Source: Clostridiales bacterium (lineage in GTDB: Bacteria > Bacillota > Clostridia > Saccharofermentanales > Saccharofermentanaceae). From it: a stretch of DNA of 64,000 nt. The stretch lies in assembly GCA_017964005.1 (NCBI GenBank), contig JAGCSR010000056.1, positions 85,276 to 149,275 on the forward strand, written 5' to 3'. This document shows positions 26,084 to 35,800 of this stretch, in pieces. The notes beneath the pieces were generated by a model. The model searched no databases. It was given only the letters and a program-made list of their open reading frames with translations, and was not told where the DNA came from. Position 1 is the stretch's first letter. The number at the start of each line of letters is the position of its first letter. The translations under genes were made by a program, and so were the position numbers.

Positions 26084-26849
26084 CAGAGCCTTCGAACTGG
26101 ATCTTCTCCGCGGGATCGCCATCGTCATGATGATATCGATGCACTTTTCCTATGATGTCCGGTATAACTTCGGAGTTCCTGTTTTCGGTTATCTTGAGAC
26201 CAGCTGGTTCATGGGAATAGTCCATCCGATCATCCTTGTGCTGTTTGTCGGTGTGTCGGGCATATGCTGTACTTTCTCGAGGAATAATCTCTTCAGAGGA
26301 CTGAAGCTCTTAGGCATCGCAGTCGGGCTTTTTGCCGCTACATTTATTGTTACAAAGTACCTGAATATTTATTGTCTTATCATCTTCAACGTTATCGCGC
26401 TTCTTGCAACAGGGATACTGCTCTATGCGCTGATCTCCTTCATCGAGAAGAAGTTTAAGGTCAGGTCCGGGATAATAGATCTTATCCTGGTCTTAGTCGG
26501 GGCGTATGCCGCATCCCTGGGATTGACTATGTCGTATTTTGATTATCAGGTCAACAATATCCTGCTTCTTCCCACAGGGATCAGGATGGAATGTCTTCCT
26601 CCCCAGGGCGACTTTATGCCGCTGTTCCCCTGGATAGGAGTATTCCTGATAGGGTGTTTTGCGGGAAGAAGACTTTATTCCGATAAGAAGACGCTGTTCC
26701 CCGGTGCGCCTGCCCCGGTAAGGGCGATAAGCCGGCCTTTCGAGTTCCTCGGAAGACATTCGCTGATCATATATCTTGTGCATCAGCCGGTAATGTATGT
26801 AATACTCCTGGGCATCTTTATGCTGATCAGGGCAGTAAGTGGCAAATAA
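26073..26849 (+). CDS. DUF1624 (HGSNAT-like) membrane acyltransferase
   Basis: 258 residues. GTG 26073 is set by GGAGGG a few bases upstream and the ELDLLRGIAIVMMISMHF start typical of DUF1624/heparan-alpha-glucosaminide acetyltransferase-like proteins. At least seven hydrophobic spans follow, with the conserved Arg-rich loop and a final SLIIYLVHQPVMYVILLG. Members move acyl groups from a donor such as acetyl-CoA across the membrane to sugars; the acceptor here is unknown. It overlaps the pantothenate kinase by 11 bases and the DUF3810 gene by one. Confidence 0.8.
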   Translation: MKRDRAFELDLLRGIAIVMMISMHFSYDVRYNFGVPVFGYLETSWFMGIVHPIILVLFVGVSGICCTFSRNNLFRGLKLLGIAVGLFAATFIVTKYLNIYCLIIFNVIALLATGILLYALISFIEKKFKVRSGIIDLILVLVGAYAASLGLTMSYFDYQVNNILLLPTGIRMECLPPQGDFMPLFPWIGVFLIGCFAGRRLYSDKKTLFPGAPAPVRAISRPFEFLGRHSLIIYLVHQPVMYVILLGIFMLIRAVSGK

Positions 26850-28027
26850 TGAAGACCTTTCCGAAAAAAAAGACATCTTATGCGGGACAGATAGTCTGGT
26901 TTGCAGTGGTCATATCACTGATCGCGGGATTCGTCGCGCTCCCGCATCTTATCCCGGTAACCTGGGCTGAATATTATCAGGAGAAGATCTTCTGTTATGT
27001 ATCCTTTGTCCCCGCAGCTATAGCTACGATGTTCCACTTCTCACTGACGGAGCTGATCGTAGTGGTTGGCGGGATCATAGCTCTTTTTTTGCTGATCGCG
27101 TTCATCGTGACCTTTATCATAAAAGCTGCAAGAGGCGGACTTATCAGGTTCCTGCTCCGGGTCTTTAAGCCTGTTCTGACTTTTGTCCTTATCATGGTCG
27201 TCCTGTTCGACCTTATGCTGGGGATCGGTTACAGAAGACCTGATGTGGTCGGATCTCTTGACCTTAAGCATGAGGAATATTCTCATGATGAGTACTATGA
27301 GGTCTTGGAGTGGGCCTATAACGGCATGATCAGGTCACGTGCCAAGATAGGTCAGGACTGGAGGGGAGTCGGGCATTCCAAAAGGAGCTTCGAGGACAAT
27401 GTCAGATATGCCAACAGTTTGATAGATGCCATATCGGTCAAGTATGATCTTGATCTGTCCTGGAACTATATAAGATCTAAGCCTGTCGCGGGAAGCCATG
27501 TATGGAGCATGACGGGGATCGTCGGAATGTACGATCCTTTCATTGCTGAGGCGAATGTAAATACCGACTACATGGATATTACTTCTTTCCCGATCACGGT
27601 CTGTCATGAGATATGCCATGCCAAAGGCGTTGCCAAGGAAGGAGACTGCAATATTCTGGCATCCCTTGCCTGCATCCATTCGACAGATGATGAGTTCAAA
27701 TACGCAGGCTACTATTATATCTTTACAAACCTTTACCCGGTGGTAAGAGAATATGCCAAACAGACAGGAAAGATATTTGATGACCCGCTGCTTCGTTCTG
27801 AAGCAGAGCCCGTGATCATAGATACGAATGCTTCGAATGCCTATTGGAAAAGCATCCATGATACAAAGCTTGCAAGATTCATCCACGATATGGGGACCAG
27901 GATTAATAACATGTATCTTAAGTCGAACGGGCAGCAGGGCGGTGTGGAGACATACCACGTTCCTGACAATTTCTATGTGGATTTCTATATGACGAATATC
28001 AGGCCGGGGGACAGGAACGATGCTTAA
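26849..28027 (+). CDS. DUF3810 membrane zincin-like protein
   Basis: 392 residues with three hydrophobic segments in the first 130 (near 15-35, 50-90 and 105-125), then a soluble domain. HEICHAKG near residue 253 is an HExxH zinc-peptidase motif, followed by a downstream Glu (KEGDCNILA) as the likely third ligand. This combination matches DUF3810 proteins, predicted membrane metallopeptidases. The start ATG overlaps the upstream stop by one base, and the last codons overlap hemZ. Substrate unknown. Confidence 0.8.
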   Translation: MKTFPKKKTSYAGQIVWFAVVISLIAGFVALPHLIPVTWAEYYQEKIFCYVSFVPAAIATMFHFSLTELIVVVGGIIALFLLIAFIVTFIIKAARGGLIRFLLRVFKPVLTFVLIMVVLFDLMLGIGYRRPDVVGSLDLKHEEYSHDEYYEVLEWAYNGMIRSRAKIGQDWRGVGHSKRSFEDNVRYANSLIDAISVKYDLDLSWNYIRSKPVAGSHVWSMTGIVGMYDPFIAEANVNTDYMDITSFPITVCHEICHAKGVAKEGDCNILASLACIHSTDDEFKYAGYYYIFTNLYPVVREYAKQTGKIFDDPLLRSEAEPVIIDTNASNAYWKSIHDTKLARFIHDMGTRINNMYLKSNGQQGGVETYHVPDNFYVDFYMTNIRPGDRNDA

Positions 28028-29426
28028 GGTCATTCTCAAAGGACATGACAAGTATTACGGCACGGCAGATGTCGTAAGGCTGTTTTTTCCGTCCCCGACT
28101 GAGGACAGAGCCGGAGGCACGGTGTGGTGCAAGGACGCTCCGGATATCGTGATAGAAAGTGAACTCCTGCCGTCCGGTGAATGCGTTTGCAGGACGAAGG
28201 ATAAAGAATACCGGTTTGACGGCGCACCGGAAGAAGTGGGCCGGGAGATCAAAAGGTCCCTTTACATGGCCCTGTCTGATATCTGCGGCATCGCGCCTCC
28301 CTGGGGATGCCTTACCGGCATAAGGCCAACTCTTGTCGCGGCACAGACAGGATCTGCCGAAGAACTGTCCCGAAGATATCTGGTGCGGCCGGATAAGGCA
28401 AAGCTTGCGGCAGAAACGGCGGCAGCCGAGATCGGACTGTTGGAAAGGATAGTCCCGCAGGATATTAATATCTATATCGGAGTCCCCTTCTGTCCTTCGC
28501 GATGCGAATACTGTTCCTTTGTATCTTCCGATATCTCGCATCATATGGGAAGGCTCGGAGAATATAAAGAGCATCTGATCAGGGAGATAAAGACATTGTC
28601 CCCGAAGATCACAAGGAGGATCGCAACCCTTTATATCGGAGGCGGAACTCCCACTGTCTTTTCCGATGAAGATTTTGCGGAACTGATCGATGCAGTATAC
28701 GGCAATCTTGATATCGATCCTGATTGCGAGGTCACGGTCGAAGCTGGGCGTCCCGATACGATCACGGATCGAAAACTGTCACATATGGCATCGCACGGGA
28801 TAAAGAGGATCTGTATAAATCCTCAGACGATGAATGATGTGACCCTTGCAAAGCTCAACAGAAGACACACAGCGGCCGATACGTTAAGATCTATCGAAGC
28901 TGCAAGACAAAACGGATTTGAAGTGATCAACTCGGACCTTATAGCAGGGCTTAAGTATGAAACACCGGAAGATTTTATCGATACGGCCGAAAAGATAATC
29001 GCCACCGGGATATCCAATATCACCGTTCATACTCTTTACAAGAAGAGGAGGGCTGCCATGAGCCTTGCAGATGTCATGGCCAGTGCCAAAGAAGTGGACG
29101 ATGCCGTAACAGCCGTTTACGGAATGCTCGAAAAAGCAGGATACAGACCGTACTATATGTACAAGCAGAAGGATACGGGACACGGTCTGGAGAATACGGG
29201 ATTTGAGAAGGGCGGTACTGCCTGTCTTTATAATGTTGCCATGATGACGGACGCCCGGGATGTACTGTCCTTCGGCGCAGGCGGAATGAGTAAGCGTGTG
29301 TTCGGGCAGGTAGATACGGCCAAGTACAGGGTCGAACGTTGTTCCTCGTCCAAAGATGTCCTGGATTATATGATGAGGACGGATGAGATCGCGGCCAAAA
29401 AAGCAGAGTTTTTCGAATTATCATAA
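28020..29426 (+). CDS. hemZ: Oxygen-independent coproporphyrinogen III oxidase-like HemZ
   Basis: 468 residues. A radical-SAM Cys triad PFCPSRCEYCSF (CxxxCxxC) near residue 160 binds the 4Fe-4S cluster. The N-terminal ~150 residues are the extra domain that marks the HemZ group of Clostridia, in place of the shorter HemN start. GGGTPT follows in the SAM fold. HemN/Z-type enzymes decarboxylate coproporphyrinogen, though some relatives (HemW) are heme chaperones; function here is by family. Overlaps the DUF3810 gene by eight bases. An independent promoter was not seen. Confidence 0.85.
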   Translation: MLKVILKGHDKYYGTADVVRLFFPSPTEDRAGGTVWCKDAPDIVIESELLPSGECVCRTKDKEYRFDGAPEEVGREIKRSLYMALSDICGIAPPWGCLTGIRPTLVAAQTGSAEELSRRYLVRPDKAKLAAETAAAEIGLLERIVPQDINIYIGVPFCPSRCEYCSFVSSDISHHMGRLGEYKEHLIREIKTLSPKITRRIATLYIGGGTPTVFSDEDFAELIDAVYGNLDIDPDCEVTVEAGRPDTITDRKLSHMASHGIKRICINPQTMNDVTLAKLNRRHTAADTLRSIEAARQNGFEVINSDLIAGLKYETPEDFIDTAEKIIATGISNITVHTLYKKRRAAMSLADVMASAKEVDDAVTAVYGMLEKAGYRPYYMYKQKDTGHGLENTGFEKGGTACLYNVAMMTDARDVLSFGAGGMSKRVFGQVDTAKYRVERCSSSKDVLDYMMRTDEIAAKKAEFFELS

Positions 29427-29491
29427 CGGGATGATTGTGGTATCATTGTAAAAGTGGCAATTGTGAGATCATCAGGGGAGGTATTGTATAT

Positions 29492-30394
29492 ATGGGTAAG
29501 ATCAAGATCTTGACTGATTCCTGTTCCGATCTGGGTAAAGAGACCCGTCAGATGTATGACATCGATTATTGCCGGATGAACACTCAGTATGATGGCAAGG
29601 AGACTCCTGCCAGCTTGGATTGGGAATACTACACGCCCAAGTCTTTATATGACATAATGCGTGACGGCAACCGCGTGTTCACGACGCAGGTCCCGCCCGA
29701 GGAGTTCGTGAAGGTCTTCGGCAAGTATGCCTCCGAAGGATATGACATCATCTATATCGGATGCTCTCTCAAGCAGTCCGGTTCGGTAAATATCGGTAAG
29801 TCCGTCGCTCAGGATATCATGAAGGAATATCCGGATATCAAGATATTCTGTATCGATTCCAAGCACGCTTCCACCGGTGAGGGTATGATCGCCATAAGAG
29901 CGGCAGAATACCGTGATCAGGGTCTTGATGCCGAGACTATAGTATCCAAGGTTACGGAAGACATTAAGTATTGTCACGAGTTTTGCACCGTGCATACACT
30001 GGACTGCCTCAAGAGGGCGGGAAGGGTCAAGGCATCCTCCGCATTCTTCGGCAACCTCCTCGGAGTAAAGCCCATCATCATCGCGGATGCCGAGGGCGAT
30101 CAGACTGCAATTAAGAAGGTCAAGGGAAGGAAAGCGGCGCTCGACGAGATCGTAACTCTTCTGGCTGATGCAGTGGAGAACTCCGAAGAACAGACCCTGT
30201 TCATATCACATGCAGACTGTATTGAAGAAGCCGAATATGTTAAGAAGCAGATTGAAGAGAAGATCCCCTGCAAGGAGATCAGGATCGAATATATGGGACC
30301 CATCATCGGTTCGTCGATAGGACCTTCCGGAATGGCCGTGTTCGGCTGGGGCAAGGAAATCACTTTTAAGTCCGGAGATAAGTATGAGCAGTAA
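29492..30394 (+). CDS. DegV family fatty-acid-binding protein (FakB-like)
   Basis: 300 residues. I use ATG 29492, with GGGGAGG 11 bases upstream, over an earlier GTG. KIKILTDSCSDLG at the start is the DegV signature, with TTQVPPEEF and GCSLKQSGSV in the lipid-binding fold and LDCLKRAGRVKAS in the middle. DegV/FakB proteins bind an exogenous fatty acid and present it to the kinase FakA. The FakA-like gene starts 11 bases inside this one, so the two are translated together, a strong indication that they act as a pair. Confidence 0.9.
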   Translation: MGKIKILTDSCSDLGKETRQMYDIDYCRMNTQYDGKETPASLDWEYYTPKSLYDIMRDGNRVFTTQVPPEEFVKVFGKYASEGYDIIYIGCSLKQSGSVNIGKSVAQDIMKEYPDIKIFCIDSKHASTGEGMIAIRAAEYRDQGLDAETIVSKVTEDIKYCHEFCTVHTLDCLKRAGRVKASSAFFGNLLGVKPIIIADAEGDQTAIKKVKGRKAALDEIVTLLADAVENSEEQTLFISHADCIEEAEYVKKQIEEKIPCKEIRIEYMGPIIGSSIGPSGMAVFGWGKEITFKSGDKYEQ

Positions 30395-32030
30395 GGTTCT
30401 TGACGGTCCCATGTTTGTGGAACTCCTGAGGGGAGGAGTTTTGTATCTGAGCGCAAATTGCCAGGAAGTAAATGATCTGAACGTATTCCCGATCCCGGAC
30501 GGTGATACCGGCGAGAATATGATGAGGACGATCAACGGCGGATTGAGTTACGCCGAGAAATGCGAAGACGATTCTTTGTCTGCGGTAACCCAGGCCTGCG
30601 CCAAGGGAATGATCCTGAATGCCAGGGGCAATTCCGGAGTTATATTGAGCCAGCTGGCTGCAGGTGTTGCAGACGGATTCGAGAATGTTGACAAAGCAGA
30701 TCCCGAGCAGATCGCCAACGCCCTTAAGGCCGGTGTCGACAGGGCATATGGTGCGGTGGTTAATCCCACCGAGGGAACGATGCTCACTGTCGCAAGGGAA
30801 TCATCGGAATATGTCAATAACAGGATCGGCGATGACAGTACCGTCGATTCTCTCCTGGAAGACTGCCTGGCCGAGATGGACAGGTCGCTTCAAAGGACAC
30901 CCGACCTTCTTGATGTTCTCAAGGAAGCCGGCGTCATAGACAGCGGCGGAGCAGGACTTGTTTATATCATCCAGGGAGCATACAGCGTCTTAAGAGGAGA
31001 GACCCTCTCATCCCACATCGCTGCAGCCGAGGTTAAGCAGGTCGATATCTCCAAGTTCAATTCCGACAGCGTTATGAGGTTCGGTTACTGCACGGAGTTC
31101 CTTCTGCAGCTTCAGAACAGCAAGATCTATATAGGGGATTTCTCCGTTGAAGACTTCAAGAAAGAACTGGGAGGGTTCGGCAATTCCATAGTGTGTTTCC
31201 AGATGGACTCCATCGTTAAGGTCCATATACATACCATGAATCCCGGCGAGGTCCTGAATCACTGCCAGAAGTACGGCGAGTTCCTGACCATGAAGATCGA
31301 GAATATGACATTGCAGCATAACTCCACTTACCACGAGTCCGATGATGACGCGCCGAAGGAAGAACCTCATGAATATGCGTCCGTTATCGTCGCTACGGGT
31401 TACGGTGTATGTGAGGTCATGAGGTCTTTGGGAGCAGATGTGATCATCGAAGGCGGCCAGGGCAACAATCCCTCTGCCGAGACTTTCCTTGACGCGTTCC
31501 GTGCGGCCAACGCGAAAACGGTCTTCGTATTCCCCAACAATTCAAATATCATCATGACGGCTAAACAGGCTGCAGGGCTTTGCGAGGATTGCGATGTAAG
31601 GGTCATCGACAGCCGTGACATAGGCCAGTGCTATGCTGCCATGACAATGACGAATTACGATCTTGCTGATGCCGATGCGGTTGAAGCAAACTTCAGGGAA
31701 GCCATGGACGGAGTCAGGACCGGAACCGTAACAAGATCTGTGCGCGATGCCTGCATCAACGGTATCAATATCGCCAAAAATGATTTCATAGGGTTCTCCG
31801 GCAAGGAGATGCTGTCTTCCGAGAAGACTATATGTGATACAACGGCATATCTGCTGCACAAGATGAAGGCCGAGGACTGCGACATCATCATCCTGATCTA
31901 CGGTAATACCGTAGAAGATGATACCCGCAGATCCATAGTTTCCCAGACCCGTTCCGTATATCCTTTCGTCGAGGTCTATGAGATCGACGGCGGCAATATA
32001 GACGCGGAACTGATCGCGATAGTGGAATAA
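30384..32030 (+). CDS. fakA: DAK2-domain fatty acid kinase FakA-like protein
   Basis: 548 residues. DGDTGENMMRTINGGL (near 35-50) and NARGNSGVILSQL are motifs of the DAK2 ATP-binding domain; the C-terminal half contains the DegV-interacting DAK1-like/DUF1949-type region. FakA phosphorylates a fatty acid held by FakB, giving acyl-phosphate. It overlaps the DegV gene upstream and is followed six bases later by plsY, which consumes acyl-phosphate, so the pathway order is carried by the operon. Confidence 0.93.
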   Translation: MSSKVLDGPMFVELLRGGVLYLSANCQEVNDLNVFPIPDGDTGENMMRTINGGLSYAEKCEDDSLSAVTQACAKGMILNARGNSGVILSQLAAGVADGFENVDKADPEQIANALKAGVDRAYGAVVNPTEGTMLTVARESSEYVNNRIGDDSTVDSLLEDCLAEMDRSLQRTPDLLDVLKEAGVIDSGGAGLVYIIQGAYSVLRGETLSSHIAAAEVKQVDISKFNSDSVMRFGYCTEFLLQLQNSKIYIGDFSVEDFKKELGGFGNSIVCFQMDSIVKVHIHTMNPGEVLNHCQKYGEFLTMKIENMTLQHNSTYHESDDDAPKEEPHEYASVIVATGYGVCEVMRSLGADVIIEGGQGNNPSAETFLDAFRAANAKTVFVFPNNSNIIMTAKQAAGLCEDCDVRVIDSRDIGQCYAAMTMTNYDLADADAVEANFREAMDGVRTGTVTRSVRDACINGINIAKNDFIGFSGKEMLSSEKTICDTTAYLLHKMKAEDCDIIILIYGNTVEDDTRRSIVSQTRSVYPFVEVYEIDGGNIDAELIAIVE

Positions 32031-32036
32031 AAGATA

Positions 32037-32732
32037 ATGCCTGAGTGGTTGATAACTGCGTTCCTTTATATCGGGATATGCCTGGCGGCATATCTTATAT
32101 GCGCTCTGAACCCTGCCGTTATAATGGCGCGCCTGATCTACCATGAGGATATCAGGACCAAGGGCAGCGGCAATCCCGGATTTACCAACTTCAAGAGAGT
32201 CTACGGCAATAAGGTGGCATGGTTCGTGTTCGGGCTGGACATAGGCAAGACCATTCTCGTAATGGTGTTCGGCATAATGGCTCTTAAGACAGCAAACCCC
32301 GACCATCAGAGCTGCGCGGCGATAATAGGTTTTTGCGCCCTTATGGGGCACGTATTCCCCTGCTGGTACAAGTTCCGCGGCGGGAAGGGGTTCCTGGTGT
32401 GGGCCACGGCCATCTTCTTCTGTGACTGGAAAGCAGGACTAGTTGCGCTGGCGGTTATGGCGGCATTCCTTTTTACAAAATGGTATATGTCTCTTGCCAC
32501 CATGTGTTTCTGCGCATCGGGAACGATTGCGATAATAGCTTTCGATTTTATCTTCGGTCAGGACCCGTCACTGATCCCGCTCATAGCCTTTATCATGCTG
32601 GCGGGAACGGCGGTGGTGATATTAAGGCACAAAGAGAATATCATCAAACTTCGGAACGGCACCGAGTCCAAGTTCTCTTTCAGGGGATCAAAGAAGACGG
32701 AAGAGCAGGTGCCTTCTGCCGAAAACAGTTGA
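32037..32732 (+). CDS. plsY: Glycerol-3-phosphate acyltransferase PlsY
   Basis: 231 residues, with five or more membrane segments. TKGSGNPGFTNFKRVYG (near 40-56), GHVFPCWYKFRGGKG and the closing VVILRHKENIIKL are PlsY landmarks. It transfers an acyl group from acyl-phosphate to glycerol-3-phosphate, making lysophosphatidate. The gene starts six bases after fakA. The tail after about residue 205 is a short polar extension. Confidence 0.93.
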   Translation: MPEWLITAFLYIGICLAAYLICALNPAVIMARLIYHEDIRTKGSGNPGFTNFKRVYGNKVAWFVFGLDIGKTILVMVFGIMALKTANPDHQSCAAIIGFCALMGHVFPCWYKFRGGKGFLVWATAIFFCDWKAGLVALAVMAAFLFTKWYMSLATMCFCASGTIAIIAFDFIFGQDPSLIPLIAFIMLAGTAVVILRHKENIIKLRNGTESKFSFRGSKKTEEQVPSAENS

Positions 32733-32803
32733 TTAACCCATCCAAAGTGATTATCCTATAAGGACCAGATCGGGTTAAGGTTATCGCGAGAGGGAGTCTT
32801 ATC

Positions 32804-35800
32804 ATGGGTAAGTCCGGCAGGAAGAAGATAGCACTGCTCGTAGGGCAGGCAGAGGAGTTTTCTCAGACTCTGTTTATCGACGGTTTCCTGTCAGAAGCTT
32901 TCGCAAATGACTGTGACGTATTTATATTCTCCACTTACATCAAATACCAGAATACTCCCCAGAGAGAAGTGGGGGAGATATCTGTTTTCGATATTCCCAA
33001 TTGGGATGTGTTCGACGCAGCCGTGGTCCTGGCGGATACCATCCAGACTCCGGGCGCTGTCGAGAAGATAGAAGAAGACCTGCATGACAGATTCGACGGG
33101 GAAGTCATCTTCATCGAAAAGGAGAGCAGGTACTTCAGGACGTACAGGATGGATAATTATACATCCGTCAAAAAGCTCATAGACCACCTTATAGATGTCC
33201 ACGGGTATTCGGATATCGCTTTCCTTACCGGGAAATCCTGGCATCCCCATTCCCAGATCAGGCTTAAGGCATATAAGGACTCTCTGGAAGAACACGGAAT
33301 CACCGTGGATGAGGACAATATCTATTACGGTGACTTCTGGTATACATCAGGAGAGAGCCTGGCCGATAATCTTACCTCTTCGGAGAGGGATCTTCCAAGG
33401 GCCATAGCCTGCGCCAACGATCTGATGGCTATAGGTGTTGCGAACGTCCTTACAAGGAAAGGGATAAGGATCCCGGAGGATGTTGCAGTCATAGGCTATG
33501 ATACAAACGATGAAGGACAGCACGCGCCTGTTCCGCTTACATCCGCTCCCGTTCCCATGAAACAGTTCGGGCAGTATGCCGCCGGAGCGGTGATGAAGCT
33601 TCTTTCCGGCATAGAACCCCAGCCTTTTACGGCGGATGTGGATCTTTTTATCGGAGGCAGCTGCGGCTGTGAAAGGGACTCCGCCAAGCCCTACTATTAT
33701 ACGAGAGATAAGTGGGAGACCGCTTTTTCCAAAGGTGCGGTATTCTCCCTGTTCAATAATATGGATGATGATCTGCTTTCCCAGACGTCATTTACCGGAC
33801 TCATAAGTACCATCTTCTCTTATGTTTATCAGATAAGGGATTTCGAGTATTTCTATATCTGCCTTAACAGCGATCTTGCAGACGGCGGGAGTACGGAAAG
33901 ACCGGTATCCGGGTTTGCGGATACGATGATCCCGGTGATAAGATGCGGTCCCGAAGGCTTCAATCAGGATCACCTGGATCTTAAGAGCAGGTTCGCCACA
34001 AAGGATATGCTTCCGGAGTATTCCTCCGACAGGGACCATCCCGCGGTATATTACTTCATGCCTTTGCACTTCGATGATCATGTTTTCGGATATTCCGTCA
34101 TAAGTTACCCGAGGCCAATATGTGTTAATGACGAATACAGGGCCTGGCTTAAGAGCGTGTCCAGAGGAATAGAGTATTACAGAAGGTCCGATGAGGTCGT
34201 AAGATCCAATGCGATCCTCGAGACCGGGATCGTAAGGGATAACCTTACGGGATTATTTAACTATCAGGGATTTGTAAAGCAGGCCGAGACTTTTGTTCCT
34301 ACAGTCAAGAACAACGGCGGATCCGTCGGGGTCCTTGTCGCTGACATCAAGTATCTGTCAACGATCAACCGGGAATTCGGAAGGGCGGAAGGAGACAAGG
34401 CCATAATGACCGTTGCCGGGTTCCTGGAGAGTACATTCAGGTCCAGGAACAGCATTTGTCTTTGTATGGGCAACGGTGAACTGGTCGGAATTAAGCCCGT
34501 AAGCGACAACAATGATTCGGAGGTACTGGATCTTCGCGACGAATTCCTGGCCAAGATAGATGAATATAATTCGTCTGCCGAACCGGTTTATGATCTAGAT
34601 GTATATTGTGCCATAGAGACCGGATCTCCAAAGAACGTGGATGATCTCGAGAGGATGGTCAATGTTGCCATATCCAGGAAGAATAATCTCAAGGCCGCGT
34701 CGAACAGGATCGACAGCGAGGTTTCTCTTACCGAGGCCGAGATGGATGAGGCCAGAACGGTTCAGAGTATCCTGGATGACGGAAGGATACCCTATCATTT
34801 CCAGCCTATCGTAAGGATGGATACGGGTAAGATCTACGCTTATGAAGCTCTGATGAGACCTGAAGCCGCCCCCACTATCAATCCTATGACTGTCTTAAGA
34901 TATGCGGAATACCTCAACAGGCTCTATGATGTGGAGAAGGCGACTTTCTACAATGTCTTAAGGATCATCAGCGAAAATAAGGATCTCCTGTCTTCCGACA
35001 AAAAGATCTTTATCAACAGTATTCCCGGACATATGCTGAAGACGGAAGACATGGAGCAGCTCAAGCTCATTCTCACAAGACGCCCGGATTCCATAGTCGT
35101 TGAACTTACAGAACACGCCGAGATGACGGATGAAGAGCTGGAAGAACTGAAAGAGGAGCTTTCCAAGGCAGGGGTCAAGATAGCCGTAGATGATTACGGC
35201 ACGGGTTATTCGAATGTCACGAACATCTTAAGATATATGCCCGATTACGTAAAGATCGACAGACAGCTCATGTCGGGAATCCAAGACAGTCCCCAAAAGC
35301 AGCACTTCGTCAGGGATATAATCGAATTCTCCCATGATAACGGGATAATGGCATTGGCCGAAGGTATAGAGACGGAGGAGGAACTTCGGACGGTGATCGA
35401 GCTCGGTGCGGATCTGGTACAGGGGTACTTTATAGCCACTCCTTCAAGCACCATGGTTGACGAGATCGACCCGGAAGTCGCATCCCTGATAGCGAAGAAT
35501 TCAACGAAGCACAATCTTAAGGGAGATATCTACACGGCAGGAGATGAGACCAGGATCGAACTTGAGACTTTGGCAGAAGATCGTATAAGGAAACTCATTA
35601 TCAACAGCCAGGGTTTGTCTGCAAGGAATCTTGTGATCATGGGTATGCCGAGTGTTACCGTGCCCTTGGAGATCGTGATTACAGACGGTTATTCCGGAAC
35701 GGTTACTCTGGAGAATGTAGATATAGAACAGAAGAGCAAGGAGGCTCCTTCTATCGATATCTTAGGAGATTCTGAGGTGAAGATAATATTGAAGGGTGCC

